Positions 54,063-61,824 of a stretch of 64,000 nucleotides of DNA are shown here, in pieces. Made by a program: the position numbers and the translations under genes. The DNA is from Marinobacter sp. LQ44 (GTDB taxonomy: Bacteria; Pseudomonadota; Gammaproteobacteria; Pseudomonadales; Oleiphilaceae): assembly GCF_001447155.2 (NCBI RefSeq), contig NZ_CP014754.1:2046001-2110000 (forward strand), in the 5' to 3' direction. Every line of letters starts with the position of its first letter. Position 1 is the first letter of the stretch. Below the pieces are notes generated by a model. The model saw only the letters and a program-made list of their open reading frames with translations. It was not told the DNA's origin and did no database searches.

Positions 54063-55018
54063 CCTGAACCTCCGGGCAGCACCCAGCTGCAGGCAAGTGC
54101 AAGAACGAACAGCACCGACAACCAGAGCATTGCCCCGCGCTGTACCAAAGCAATGGCACCTTCGATTGTTGCTGCCGAAGCCCCGGGGCCACGACCTAAC
54201 AGTGGCCGGTCCTTGATGCCGTTGGCATAGGGCGCCGGTCCACCGAGGGTCACGCCAAGGGCGCCCGCCCCGGCCGACATCACTGGCCCGGCATTGGGGC
54301 TATCCCAGGTTCTTGCCTGGGTACGCCAACAACGCATCGCCACCCGGGTACTTCCCAACAGCGCATAAGTGAGGGCGGTCAGCCGGGCAGGCAGCCAGTT
54401 CATAAGGTCATCCAGCCTGGCGGCAAACCGACCGAAGTAAAGAAATCGGGAGTTGCGATAGCCCCACATGGCGTCCAGGGTATTGATCAATCGGTGCAAA
54501 ACCACACCCGGCAGCCCGGCAAGCAGGTACCAGAACAGACTTGAGAACACCGCATCGGCACCATTCTCCAGCATGGATTCCGAGGCAGCCGCGGCCACCC
54601 CCTCGTCGGACAGCGCCGCTGCATCCCGGCTGACAATCCACCCCACCGCTTTCCTGGCTTGGTCACCGTCGCCCGCATTCAGCGCAATGGACACTGCCCG
54701 GCCATGTTCCGCCAGCCCCCGTAACGACATTGCGAGCCATACGCCCGCCACTTGAGCCACCAACCATAGCCAGCCGCCCAGCCAGAATTGCAGTGCTACA
54801 GCCAGTGCCAGCACCGGCGTGACGACGATCGCGGTTGCCAGCGCACCCAGGCACAGGCTCCTTGCGGCGGCCTGCGGCTGGCCATTCAGGCCAGCTTCTG
54901 CCACCGAGGCCCAACGGCCAAAGCCTGCCAGAGGGTGCCACCGGCGCGGTTCACCAACCAACCAGTCCAGTGCAACCGCCGCGACACACACCAACACCGC
55001 AACCAGAAACGTTTCCAA
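54059..55018 (-). CDS. cbiB: Adenosylcobinamide-phosphate synthase
   Basis: A 319-residue membrane protein of the CbiB/CobD family, joining aminopropanol phosphate to adenosylcobyric acid. Markers are Leu-Asp-Trp-Leu-Val-Gly-Glu-Pro-Arg-Arg-Trp-His-Pro-Leu-Ala-Gly-Phe-Gly, Glu-Asn-Gly-Ala-Asp-Ala-Val, Asn-Thr-Leu-Asp-Ala-Met-Trp-Gly-Tyr and Asp-Ser-Pro-Asn-Ala-Gly-Pro. A TTG start at 55018 is favoured (GGAG 6 bases upstream; family N-terminus begins there); a longer frame would add 43 non-homologous residues and overlap cobT. Coupled to cobC by overlap. Confidence 0.9.
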   Translation of the reverse strand: METFLVAVLVCVAAVALDWLVGEPRRWHPLAGFGRWASVAEAGLNGQPQAAARSLCLGALATAIVVTPVLALAVALQFWLGGWLWLVAQVAGVWLAMSLRGLAEHGRAVSIALNAGDGDQARKAVGWIVSRDAAALSDEGVAAAASESMLENGADAVFSSLFWYLLAGLPGVVLHRLINTLDAMWGYRNSRFLYFGRFAARLDDLMNWLPARLTALTYALLGSTRVAMRCWRTQARTWDSPNAGPVMSAGAGALGVTLGGPAPYANGIKDRPLLGRGPGASAATIEGAIALVQRGAMLWLSVLFVLALACSWVLPGGSG

Positions 55019-55132
55019 ATGTGGGCTCCATGAATCAAATGTTGGAAAGTCTAACCGAGTGGGGCCTGATCTTGACACCTTCGCCTCCCGGTAAGACCAT
55101 CCTCGGTTTTCCGCCCACAAGGAATCATCGTC
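55019..55132. promoter_or_regulatory. Divergent region between cbiB and cobT
   Basis: A 114-base region serving both directions. It contains AATGTTGGAAAGTCTAACCG (55038-55057), nearly identical to the motif at 26734-26753. No riboswitch is recognised here, so this motif is the best candidate regulatory site for these cobalamin genes. Confidence 0.4.
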
Positions 55133-56191
55133 ATGGCCCTGCCTCAAAGCTGGCTAGCACCGCCCCCCGCCCCCTCAGCCCAACACGCCGCACTTGCCGC
55201 AGCGCGACAGCAGGTTCTGACCAAACCACCAGGCTCTCTCGGGCGACTGGAGCAGCTGGCGATTACCCTGGCGGCCCTGAACGGCACAGACAGGCCAACC
55301 GTTGATCCTGTCCGCATGGTGGTGTTTGCCGGTGATCATGGCGTATGTGCTGAAGGTGTTTCCGCCTTTCCCCAGGAGGTCACCGCCCAGATGATTGCCA
55401 ACTTCGCCGGCGGCGGCGCGGCCATCAGCGTTATGGCCAGGGAACTCGGTGCCAGCCTGGAAGTCGTTAACCTCGGGACAGTCGGCGAGGTGCCAGAGCT
55501 CCCCGGCGTCATTCACCAGATGATTGCCCCCAGCACCGCCAATTTGGCCAAAGCGCCCGCCCTTGACCCCGGCCAGGTAGCCGCTGCACTGACCAGTGGC
55601 GACCAGGCAGCCGAGCGGTCGGCCAACGCCGGATGTCGGCTGTTCATCGGTGGCGACATGGGCATCGGCAACACCACCAGTGCCGCCGCACTCGCCTGCG
55701 CATTGCTGGGCCTGCCACCCGAGAGGCTCGTCGGGCCGGGCACCGGCCTTGACAGCGAGGGGGTCACTCGCAAAGCCCGGGTGGTATCCAAAGCATTGGC
55801 CCGGCATGGCGACGACCGCACCCCATTGTCTGTGCTGACGTCCCTCGGGGGCTTCGAGATTGCGGCGTTGACCGGTGCCATCCTCGGCTGCGCAGCCCGC
55901 AAGATCCCGGTATTGGTGGATGGTTTTATCGTCTCGGCCGCCGCGCTTGTGGCGGTTCAACAGCAACCCGGAGCGCGTGATTGGCTCATGTTTGCGCACC
56001 GGTCGGCCGAGCCCGGCCACGACGCGGTGCTCAACGCGCTTGATGGCACTCCGCTGCTGGACCTGGGCATGCGTCTGGGCGAAGGCAGCGGCGCCGCCGT
56101 TGCCGTACCTTTGCTTCGGGCCGCCTGCGCACTGCATAACCACATGGCCAGCTTTGCGGACGCCGGCGTCAGCGGAAAATCCAGGGAGTAG
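55133..56191 (+). CDS. cobT: Nicotinate-nucleotide--dimethylbenzimidazole phosphoribosyltransferase
   Basis: A 352-residue enzyme forming alpha-ribazole phosphate from nicotinate mononucleotide and DMB. Signs are [29 protein letters not shown] and, near the C-terminus, [11 protein letters not shown] (catalytic Glu). AAGGA precedes the ATG. It works with bluB upstream in the pathway and cobS downstream; divergent from cbiB. Confidence 0.96.
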   Translation: MALPQSWLAPPPAPSAQHAALAAARQQVLTKPPGSLGRLEQLAITLAALNGTDRPTVDPVRMVVFAGDHGVCAEGVSAFPQEVTAQMIANFAGGGAAISVMARELGASLEVVNLGTVGEVPELPGVIHQMIAPSTANLAKAPALDPGQVAAALTSGDQAAERSANAGCRLFIGGDMGIGNTTSAAALACALLGLPPERLVGPGTGLDSEGVTRKARVVSKALARHGDDRTPLSVLTSLGGFEIAALTGAILGCAARKIPVLVDGFIVSAAALVAVQQQPGARDWLMFAHRSAEPGHDAVLNALDGTPLLDLGMRLGEGSGAAVAVPLLRAACALHNHMASFADAGVSGKSRE

Positions 56192-56195
56192 AACC

Positions 56196-56795
56196 ATGAC
56201 AACCACCGTGATCGACCTGATGCGCCATGGCGAACCTGAGGGTGGGCAAATGTTCCGGGGCAGCAAGGACGACCCGCTGAGCCCCGTCGGCTGGCAGCAG
56301 ATGGAAGCCGCCGTCCACGGTCACGACCATTGGGATGCCATTGTCAGCTCGCCAATGACACGGTGCCGCCTGTTTGCAGAACAGCTCGCGCAAAGACGCA
56401 GGATTCCCCTGCACATCGAAGATGACCTGCGGGAAATCGGATTCGGTGACTGGGAGGGGTTAACTTCGCGCCAGGTCCAGGAACGTTATGGCGACCATCT
56501 CAGCCGCTTCTGGCAGGATCCCATAAACTCCAACCCGCCCGGCGGCGAAGCCATGACCGACTTCTACCAGCGCGTCACCCTCGGGTTTGATCGCTGGCAG
56601 GACAAACTTGCGAGTCAGCGTATCCTGGTGGTTTGCCATGGTGGCGTTATTCGCATGGTGCTGGCCAAGGTGCTGGGCATTCCTCTGGAGAAATCGTTTG
56701 CCGGTTTTTCCGTGCCCTATGCCTGCCGCAGCCGGATTCAGGTAGACCAGTCCGAGTTTGGCACCTTCCGCAGCCTGGTTAGCCACCAGCCTTGA
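56196..56795 (+). CDS. Alpha-ribazole phosphatase-like histidine phosphatase
   Basis: A 199-residue histidine phosphatase with the catalytic Leu-Met-Arg-His-Gly-Glu (His near residue 10), Ser-Ser-Pro-Met-Thr-Arg-Cys (second Arg), a Glu-Ile-Gly-Phe-Gly-Asp-Trp-Glu-Gly motif and Val-Cys-His-Gly-Gly-Val. By position 4 bases after cobT it should dephosphorylate alpha-ribazole phosphate (CobC in Salmonella naming). Its end overlaps the end of convergent cobU by 17 bases. The long frame reading upstream inside cobT is ignored. Confidence 0.88.
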   Translation: MTTTVIDLMRHGEPEGGQMFRGSKDDPLSPVGWQQMEAAVHGHDHWDAIVSSPMTRCRLFAEQLAQRRRIPLHIEDDLREIGFGDWEGLTSRQVQERYGDHLSRFWQDPINSNPPGGEAMTDFYQRVTLGFDRWQDKLASQRILVVCHGGVIRMVLAKVLGIPLEKSFAGFSVPYACRSRIQVDQSEFGTFRSLVSHQP

Positions 56796-57309
56796 GGGTC
56801 AGTGGCAGACCGGCCACCGACATCACCACCTCATCACAGCGCTGCGCGAGTGCCTGGTTGAGCCATCCCAGCTCGTCGGCAAAGCGACGGGTGAGGGGGT
56901 CCATGCCGATGGTGCCCAGGCCTACCTCATTGGTGACGATCACCAAGGGGCCTGGATAAGTTTCCACGGCAGTCAGAAAGGCGGCACGTTCAGGCTGAAA
57001 CAGCGAACGGTCGGCGAACAGGAGATTACTCAACCAGAGACTCATGCAGTCCACCAGAACCAGCGGCGAGGTATCGTGCCCGGCAGCCAGGTCTGACAGC
57101 GCCCGGCCAAGGTAAACGGGCTCCTCCACCAGCTGCCAGTGTGCCGGTCGTTGCTGCTGGTGGCGCCGGATCCGCAGGGCCATTTCATCATCACCGGCGG
57201 TGGCGGTAGCCACGTAGACCACGTCTGTGCCGGCGTCTCGCGCCCGCTGTTCCGCCAGCCCCGTTTTTCCGGACCGGATGCCCCCTGTGACCAGTAACTT
57301 GTTGACCAT
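56779..57309 (-). CDS. cobU: Adenosylcobinamide kinase / GTP:adenosylcobinamide-phosphate guanylyltransferase
   Basis: A 176-residue bifunctional enzyme that phosphorylates adenosylcobinamide and transfers GMP to it. The P-loop is Gly-Gly-Ile-Arg-Ser-Gly-Lys-Thr near residue 9; Tyr-Val-Ala-Thr-Ala, His-Gln-Gln-Gln-Arg-Pro, Leu-Val-Asp-Cys-Met-Ser-Leu-Trp-Leu-Ser-Asn-Leu-Leu and Val-Thr-Asn-Glu-Val-Gly match CobU/CobP. The gene is convergent with the phosphatase gene. Confidence 0.95.
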   Translation of the reverse strand: MVNKLLVTGGIRSGKTGLAEQRARDAGTDVVYVATATAGDDEMALRIRRHQQQRPAHWQLVEEPVYLGRALSDLAAGHDTSPLVLVDCMSLWLSNLLFADRSLFQPERAAFLTAVETYPGPLVIVTNEVGLGTIGMDPLTRRFADELGWLNQALAQRCDEVVMSVAGLPLTLKAGG

Positions 57310-57448
57310 AAAACACTCTCTTGTGCTTACCCACGGCGGCCAAGGTACACCAAGTCAACAGACAGCTGCTATAGTTTGGCCAGACTCTGGAATAACCGGT
57401 TCGCCAACCGCCAACGTTTCATCAAGACTCAGTCACTCTGGAGAGCCC

Positions 57449-59326
57449 ATGCAGGCCGAACTGTTGGACATCCGCAACCACATAGCCCAATACCCCCCGT
57501 TCAATGACTTGTCTGAAGAACTGCTTGAACGCGTTGTCAGCGGTATTGAGGTGGTCTACTACCGCGCCGGCACCCAAATACTCGAACTCGGCCAGAGCAA
57601 TCACTGGCTTCACTATATCCGCAGCGGCGCCGTGGAGATTTTCCGCCGCTCCGGTGAGCTGTACAACCGCGTGGGCGAGGGCGAGATCTTCGGCCAGTTC
57701 GGATTGATGATGAACAAAAAAGTCCGGTTCCCCGCCAAAGCCATCGAAGATTGCCTGATCTACAAGATTCCGGATACCACCTTTCAGCATCTGTGGGAAA
57801 ATGACGAAAACTTTGCAGACTTTGTTGAGATCGAAGACCGCAGCCGGCTGCGTTCGGCGGTGTCACGCAGAGAAAAATCCAACGAACTGATGACCGCCAA
57901 GGTGACCCGCCTGATATCCCGGGAACCGGTTTCCGCTCCGACCACCGTTCGCCTGCAGGAAGCCGCCAGAATCATGACCGACAACGGCGTGTCGGCGCTG
58001 TTATTGATGGATGAAAGCGGCGAGCGCCCGAAATTGCGGGGCATCATCACCGATCGGGATCTACGTACCCGTGCCGTCACCCATGCCCTGGCCTCGGAAA
58101 CTCCGATCAGTGACATCATGTCGGAAGGGCTGATCACCATCAGCGCACGCTCGTTCATCTTCGAAGCCATGCTCACCATGCTCCACAATAACGTGCACCA
58201 CCTGCCAGTGATGGAAGGCGACGAAGTGCGAGGCGTGATTGCGCTGTCTGACATCGTCAAGTACGAAAGCCAGAGCAGCCTCTACCTGGTCAGCAACATC
58301 TACCACCAGAACGACGTCAAGGGCCTGAAGAAAATCAGCCTGGAAGTCCGTGACAGCTTTGTCCGCATGGTCAATGAAGACGCCAACTCCCACATGATTG
58401 GCAGCGCCATGGCGGGTATTGGCCGCAGCTTCAGTCAACGACTGCTGGAACTGGGTGAAGAAAAACTCGGACCGCCACCAGTGCCTTATTGTTTCATGGC
58501 CCTCGGCTCCATGGCCCGGGATGAACAGCTGGTCGTGACCGACCAGGACAACGCCATGGTGCTGGACGACCGATTCATTCCGGAAGAACACGACGAGTAT
58601 TTCCTGGCTCTGGCCAAGTTCGTGTCCGATGGCCTGGCCGAATGTGGTTACGCGTACTGCACCGGCGATATCATGGCCACCAACCCGAAATGGCGGCAAC
58701 CGCTGAGTGTCTGGAAAGGCTACTTCACCGACTGGATCGACAACCCCAAGGCGGAAGCCTTGCTCAACAGCAACATCTTCTTCGACCTTGACGGCATTTA
58801 CGGTGAAACCGACTTCACCGAACAGCTGAAAACCCTGATCGTCCAAAAAGCCAGTGGCAGTCAGCGCTTCCTTACCTTCCTGGCCAGGAATGCCCTGAAC
58901 CGAACGCCACCACTGGGCTTCTTCCGCACCTTCGTGCTTGAGGAAGACGGCAAGCACCAGAAAACATTCAACCTCAAGCGCCGAGGCACCGCGCCATTAT
59001 CTGATTTGATCCGCGTGCATGCTCTGGGCTGTGGCAGCCGCTCCCAGAATTCCTTTGAGCGACTCAAAGACATTGCCAAAACCAAGCTGCTGCTGGAAGA
59101 CGACGCCGGCAATCTGCGCGACGCCCTGGAATTCATCTCCATCGTCCGCATCCGCCACCAGGCCCTGGCCATTGAAGAGGGGCGAGAACCCGACAACAAC
59201 GTACGCCCGGAAGACCTGTCCCCGTTCGAACGCAGTCATCTGAAAGACGCCTTCCAGATCGTCAGCAACGCCCAGAAGTTCCTGCGCTTCCGTTACAACG
59301 CCGGAGGAGCCACCAGGAATGTCTGA
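57449..59326 (+). CDS. CNMP-CBS-DUF294 putative nucleotidyltransferase regulator
   Basis: A 625-residue cytoplasmic protein. Cyclic-nucleotide-binding fold (about 1-130), two CBS domains (about 150-280), a DUF294 nucleotidyltransferase-like domain with Ala-Leu-Gly-Ser-Met-Ala-Arg-Asp-Glu-Gln-Leu-Val-Val-Thr-Asp-Gln-Asp-Asn-Ala (near 350, close to the GlnD-type Gly-Ser...Asp-x-Asp site) and a DUF294_C helical domain. Such proteins sense energy charge and are frequently encoded next to a DEDD exonuclease, as here. ATG at 57449 follows GGAG; a longer frame upstream is unsupported. The end overlaps the exonuclease start by 8 bases. Confidence 0.9.
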   Translation: MQAELLDIRNHIAQYPPFNDLSEELLERVVSGIEVVYYRAGTQILELGQSNHWLHYIRSGAVEIFRRSGELYNRVGEGEIFGQFGLMMNKKVRFPAKAIEDCLIYKIPDTTFQHLWENDENFADFVEIEDRSRLRSAVSRREKSNELMTAKVTRLISREPVSAPTTVRLQEAARIMTDNGVSALLLMDESGERPKLRGIITDRDLRTRAVTHALASETPISDIMSEGLITISARSFIFEAMLTMLHNNVHHLPVMEGDEVRGVIALSDIVKYESQSSLYLVSNIYHQNDVKGLKKISLEVRDSFVRMVNEDANSHMIGSAMAGIGRSFSQRLLELGEEKLGPPPVPYCFMALGSMARDEQLVVTDQDNAMVLDDRFIPEEHDEYFLALAKFVSDGLAECGYAYCTGDIMATNPKWRQPLSVWKGYFTDWIDNPKAEALLNSNIFFDLDGIYGETDFTEQLKTLIVQKASGSQRFLTFLARNALNRTPPLGFFRTFVLEEDGKHQKTFNLKRRGTAPLSDLIRVHALGCGSRSQNSFERLKDIAKTKLLLEDDAGNLRDALEFISIVRIRHQALAIEEGREPDNNVRPEDLSPFERSHLKDAFQIVSNAQKFLRFRYNAGGATRNV

Positions 59327-60041
59327 CAGCATCAAAAGCGGGAACAGCAAACAGGACTGGCCAGACAACTACCGAAAAGCCGCGGAAAAAGCGAAGGATG
59401 CCCGAATCCGAGCTTTCTACCAAGCCGGCTGTCCTGACCCGCAAACTCCCATTAAAGAGGTGCCACTGGTCGCCCTCGACTTCGAAACCACCGGCCTGGA
59501 TGCCGACCGCCACTCCATCATCAGCATCGGCCTGGTGCCTTTTACCCTCGATGGCATACAGTTAGGCCAGTCCTGGCACCAGATCGTCCGCCCGCAACTG
59601 CCGTTGCAGCAAGACACCGTCACCATCCATGGCATCACCCACAGCGAAATCGAAAACGCCCCGGACCTGGCAGACGTTCTCGACACCCTGTTCCAGCACC
59701 TCAACGGCCGAATCCCCGTGGTCCACTACCGCAACATAGAACGCCCGTTTCTCAACACCGCCCTGCAGTGGCGTCTGAAAGAACAACTCCGCTTCCCGGT
59801 CATAGACACCATGGCCATCGAAGCCCACCTGCACCCCAAACGAAACCCAAGCCGCTGGCAACAACTCATGGGCAAACAACCCATCTCCATCCGCCTGGCC
59901 GACAGCCGAACCCGCTACGGCTTACCCCACTACGCCGGCCACAACGCCCTGATAGACGCCATCGCCACCGCCGAACTGCTCCAGGCCCAGGTGCAGCATC
60001 ATTTCAGTTATGACACACCTATCGGAGATCTCTGGGTCTGA
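59319..60041 (+). CDS. DEDD-type 3'-5' exonuclease (DnaQ/PolC epsilon-like)
   Basis: A 240-residue exonuclease-fold protein. Exo I motif Val-Ala-Leu-Asp-Phe-Glu-Thr-Thr-Gly (near residue 52), Thr-Ile-His-Gly-Ile-Thr-His-Ser-Glu-Ile, an Exo II-like stretch Val-Val-His-Tyr-Arg-Asn-Ile-Glu, and Exo III Gly-His-Asn-Ala-Leu-Ile-Asp-Ala. The Exo II stretch departs from the usual Ala-His-Asn...Phe-Asp, so activity may be altered. It is coupled to the CNMP-CBS-DUF294 gene; in Pseudomonas and Marinobacter relatives the pair often accompanies acetate permease genes, which are absent here. Confidence 0.87.
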   Translation: MSDSIKSGNSKQDWPDNYRKAAEKAKDARIRAFYQAGCPDPQTPIKEVPLVALDFETTGLDADRHSIISIGLVPFTLDGIQLGQSWHQIVRPQLPLQQDTVTIHGITHSEIENAPDLADVLDTLFQHLNGRIPVVHYRNIERPFLNTALQWRLKEQLRFPVIDTMAIEAHLHPKRNPSRWQQLMGKQPISIRLADSRTRYGLPHYAGHNALIDAIATAELLQAQVQHHFSYDTPIGDLWV

Positions 60042-60094
60042 TTCCCCCACATGCGTGCATTCAGGATAGAAAGACTATGCCCGGTGGCCTGATA

Positions 60095-60204
60095 GTGAGG
60101 GTATGGGATTGCTTTCCAAAAATTTCGAAGGCCATGGATGGCCTGAGAGAAGCGCACATGGATGTGCTCGTAGCGGTTTTTGGAAAGCAATCCCATACCC
60201 TCAC
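60095..60204. repeat. 110-base triple-hairpin palindromic repeat
   Basis: Two 28-base arms (60095-60122 and 60177-60204) are exact inverted complements. Between them lie two smaller perfect hairpins: GGCCAT-GG-ATGGCC and GCACAT-GG-ATGTGC, both built on the same CATGGATG centre. The whole could fold into a cloverleaf-like shape. It lies between co-directional genes. Short reading frames through it are artefacts. Probably a chromosomal repeat family (REP/MITE-like); it may also stop transcription. Confidence 0.85.
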
Positions 60205-60302
60205 CAACTCCCAACCCCGCAGGCTGCTGACAATACACCCAAGCCATAGCCCCAAAGCCCCGCAACCGCTAGAATGAACCCACACCAACCAAAGAGCCCA
60301 AA

Positions 60303-60881
60303 GTGACCGAACAAATCACCAAAACCACCCCCCTGGACGCCTTCCGTCGCGCCAGAAGAATGTGGCTAAAAGGGGAAAAAATCAGCCTCGCAGCCCTGGC
60401 CGACGACCTACACATCGGCCGTGCCACCCTGTTCCGCTGGGTAGGCAACCGTGACCTGCTGATTGGTGAAATCCTCTGGTCCCTATACGAACCGCTCTAC
60501 AAAGAAGCCCGAGCCAACACCCCCGGCCATGGCGTAGACTACGTGGTCGGCGTATTCCGCCACATCAACATGACCATTCTGCACTTCAGCCCCCTGCGCA
60601 AGTTCCTGCACCAGGACCCTGAATACGCCCTGAAAATGCTCACCTCGTCTCACTCCACCCTGCACGCCCGCACCGTGGAAGTGAACACCCGCTTACTGAA
60701 AGACGAAGTGCGCGCCGGCCACCTGAGCCCACCGATGAACATCCAGAGCCTGTCCTACTTCATGGTGCGCATCGCCGAATCCTGTCTGTACAGCGATATC
60801 ATTGGCGGCCGCGAACCCAGGGATGAAGAGCTGGAAGATGCCTGCACCGCTGTGCGCATCCTGCTAGGCGGGAAAGTCTGA
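60303..60881 (+). CDS. TetR-type transcriptional regulator, QsdR-like
   Basis: A 192-residue regulator. The N-terminal HTH is Ser-Leu-Ala-Ala-Leu-Ala-Asp-Asp-Leu-His-Ile-Gly-Arg-Ala-Thr-Leu-Phe-Arg-Trp-Val, followed by a ligand-binding domain. Arg-Arg-Met-Trp-Leu before the HTH and the overall length match the QsdR group, named after a regulator next to a quorum-quenching lactonase. No lactonase gene is adjacent, so its target is unknown. GTG start at 60303. Confidence 0.82.
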   Translation: MTEQITKTTPLDAFRRARRMWLKGEKISLAALADDLHIGRATLFRWVGNRDLLIGEILWSLYEPLYKEARANTPGHGVDYVVGVFRHINMTILHFSPLRKFLHQDPEYALKMLTSSHSTLHARTVEVNTRLLKDEVRAGHLSPPMNIQSLSYFMVRIAESCLYSDIIGGREPRDEELEDACTAVRILLGGKV

Positions 60882-61001
60882 CAACATCTGCGCTGGCAGA
60901 ACCGTGCAACGCAGGCTAATCTGACGCAATAACGCCGGGCCCCGGCCCGTTCAAAAGCAGACCACAAACACCCGGAATCAACACCCGCAAAGGAGCGCGA
61001 C

Positions 61002-61604
61002 ATGCCGTTACACCAATCCATTAGCCAGAAACTGTTTACGCCAATCATCATTGCACTCGCCCTGACTGCCCTCACACTCGCCCCCCAGGCTCAGGCTCGC
61101 GACCTGACAGAAAAAACCGTCCGGTCATTCATCGACAGCCTCGGCGCCGCCGAAACCTTGGCCGAGGACCACAAAGAATTTCTAGATGCCCTGGAAGCCG
61201 AGCAGGACGAGAACATGGATTTCTCCAGACTCTTCTCCGACAGCCTTAAAGACTTAGAAGGGCACGCGGTGCACGGACAGCTGGAGAAGTTGGTCAAGCG
61301 GTATGGATTCTCCAGCCTTGAACAATGGGGACAGACGGGGGACCGGGTTTACCAGGCCTGGTTCGCTCTGGAAATGGATGAGCAAGGGGGAGCGCCCCAA
61401 CATGAAATGCAGCAAGCCTTGGCTGAGATCGAAAACAGCCCTCACATGACAGAAGAACAAAAGGCCCAGATGCGCGCCATGCTGCAATCGGCGACTTCTG
61501 CCTTGGATACTGCGATGAATGCCCCGGAAAGCGACAAGCGTGCGGTTCGCCCGTTTATGGACGAATTGCGGGCCCTGAGCGAGGATGAAGACAGCGGCTG
61601 GTAA
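61002..61604 (+). CDS. Secreted alpha-helical protein of unknown function
   Basis: A 200-residue protein with a signal peptide (residues 1-32, ending Ala-Gln-Ala). The remainder is acidic and largely helical (Glu/Asp/Gln/Ala-rich), without cysteines or a recognisable motif. ATG at 61002 has a strong AAAGGAG 6 bases upstream, so it is well translated. The mature part resembles periplasmic helical-bundle proteins in general shape only; no family is recognised. It lies alone between the TetR-like regulator and the lipase effector genes. Confidence 0.75.
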   Translation: MPLHQSISQKLFTPIIIALALTALTLAPQAQARDLTEKTVRSFIDSLGAAETLAEDHKEFLDALEAEQDENMDFSRLFSDSLKDLEGHAVHGQLEKLVKRYGFSSLEQWGQTGDRVYQAWFALEMDEQGGAPQHEMQQALAEIENSPHMTEEQKAQMRAMLQSATSALDTAMNAPESDKRAVRPFMDELRALSEDEDSGW

Positions 61605-61824
61605 CCAATCGTCACTGGATATTCATTATGTAAATCTTCTATTCCGAACCGTTATCCCGCATTACCGACGCAGATTGATTCTTCGTGAGCTCGGATATGA
61701 ACGGTTACGCAGGAAAACATTATGACAAAACCGTAAAGTGCGGTTTTGTCATAAACATGAAATATCGGCTAGGATTGCCGATTCATTTTTACCCGTCTTC
61801 TACCGTCAACAAGGAATGCTGACG
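61605..61824. other. Intergenic region with a strong hairpin upstream of the effector gene
   Basis: A 220-base AT-rich stretch with no gene. A 14-base inverted repeat (61720-61733 and 61741-61754, TTATGACAAAACCG arms) with a 7-base loop is the most striking element, about 70 bases before the effector start. A weaker hairpin follows at 61764-61782, near ATTTTT. They may be operator, attenuator or terminator sites. Confidence 0.6.

Noticed and set aside
55875..56795. A 306-codon frame starting inside cobT
   Set aside because: The first 107 codons are out of frame within cobT; the phosphatase starts at 56196 with its own conserved N-terminus.
60077..60277. A 66-codon reading frame through the triple-hairpin repeat, with similar frames on the other strand
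   Set aside because: It is created by the inverted repeat (both strands give related short peptides), has no ribosome-binding site and no family signature.
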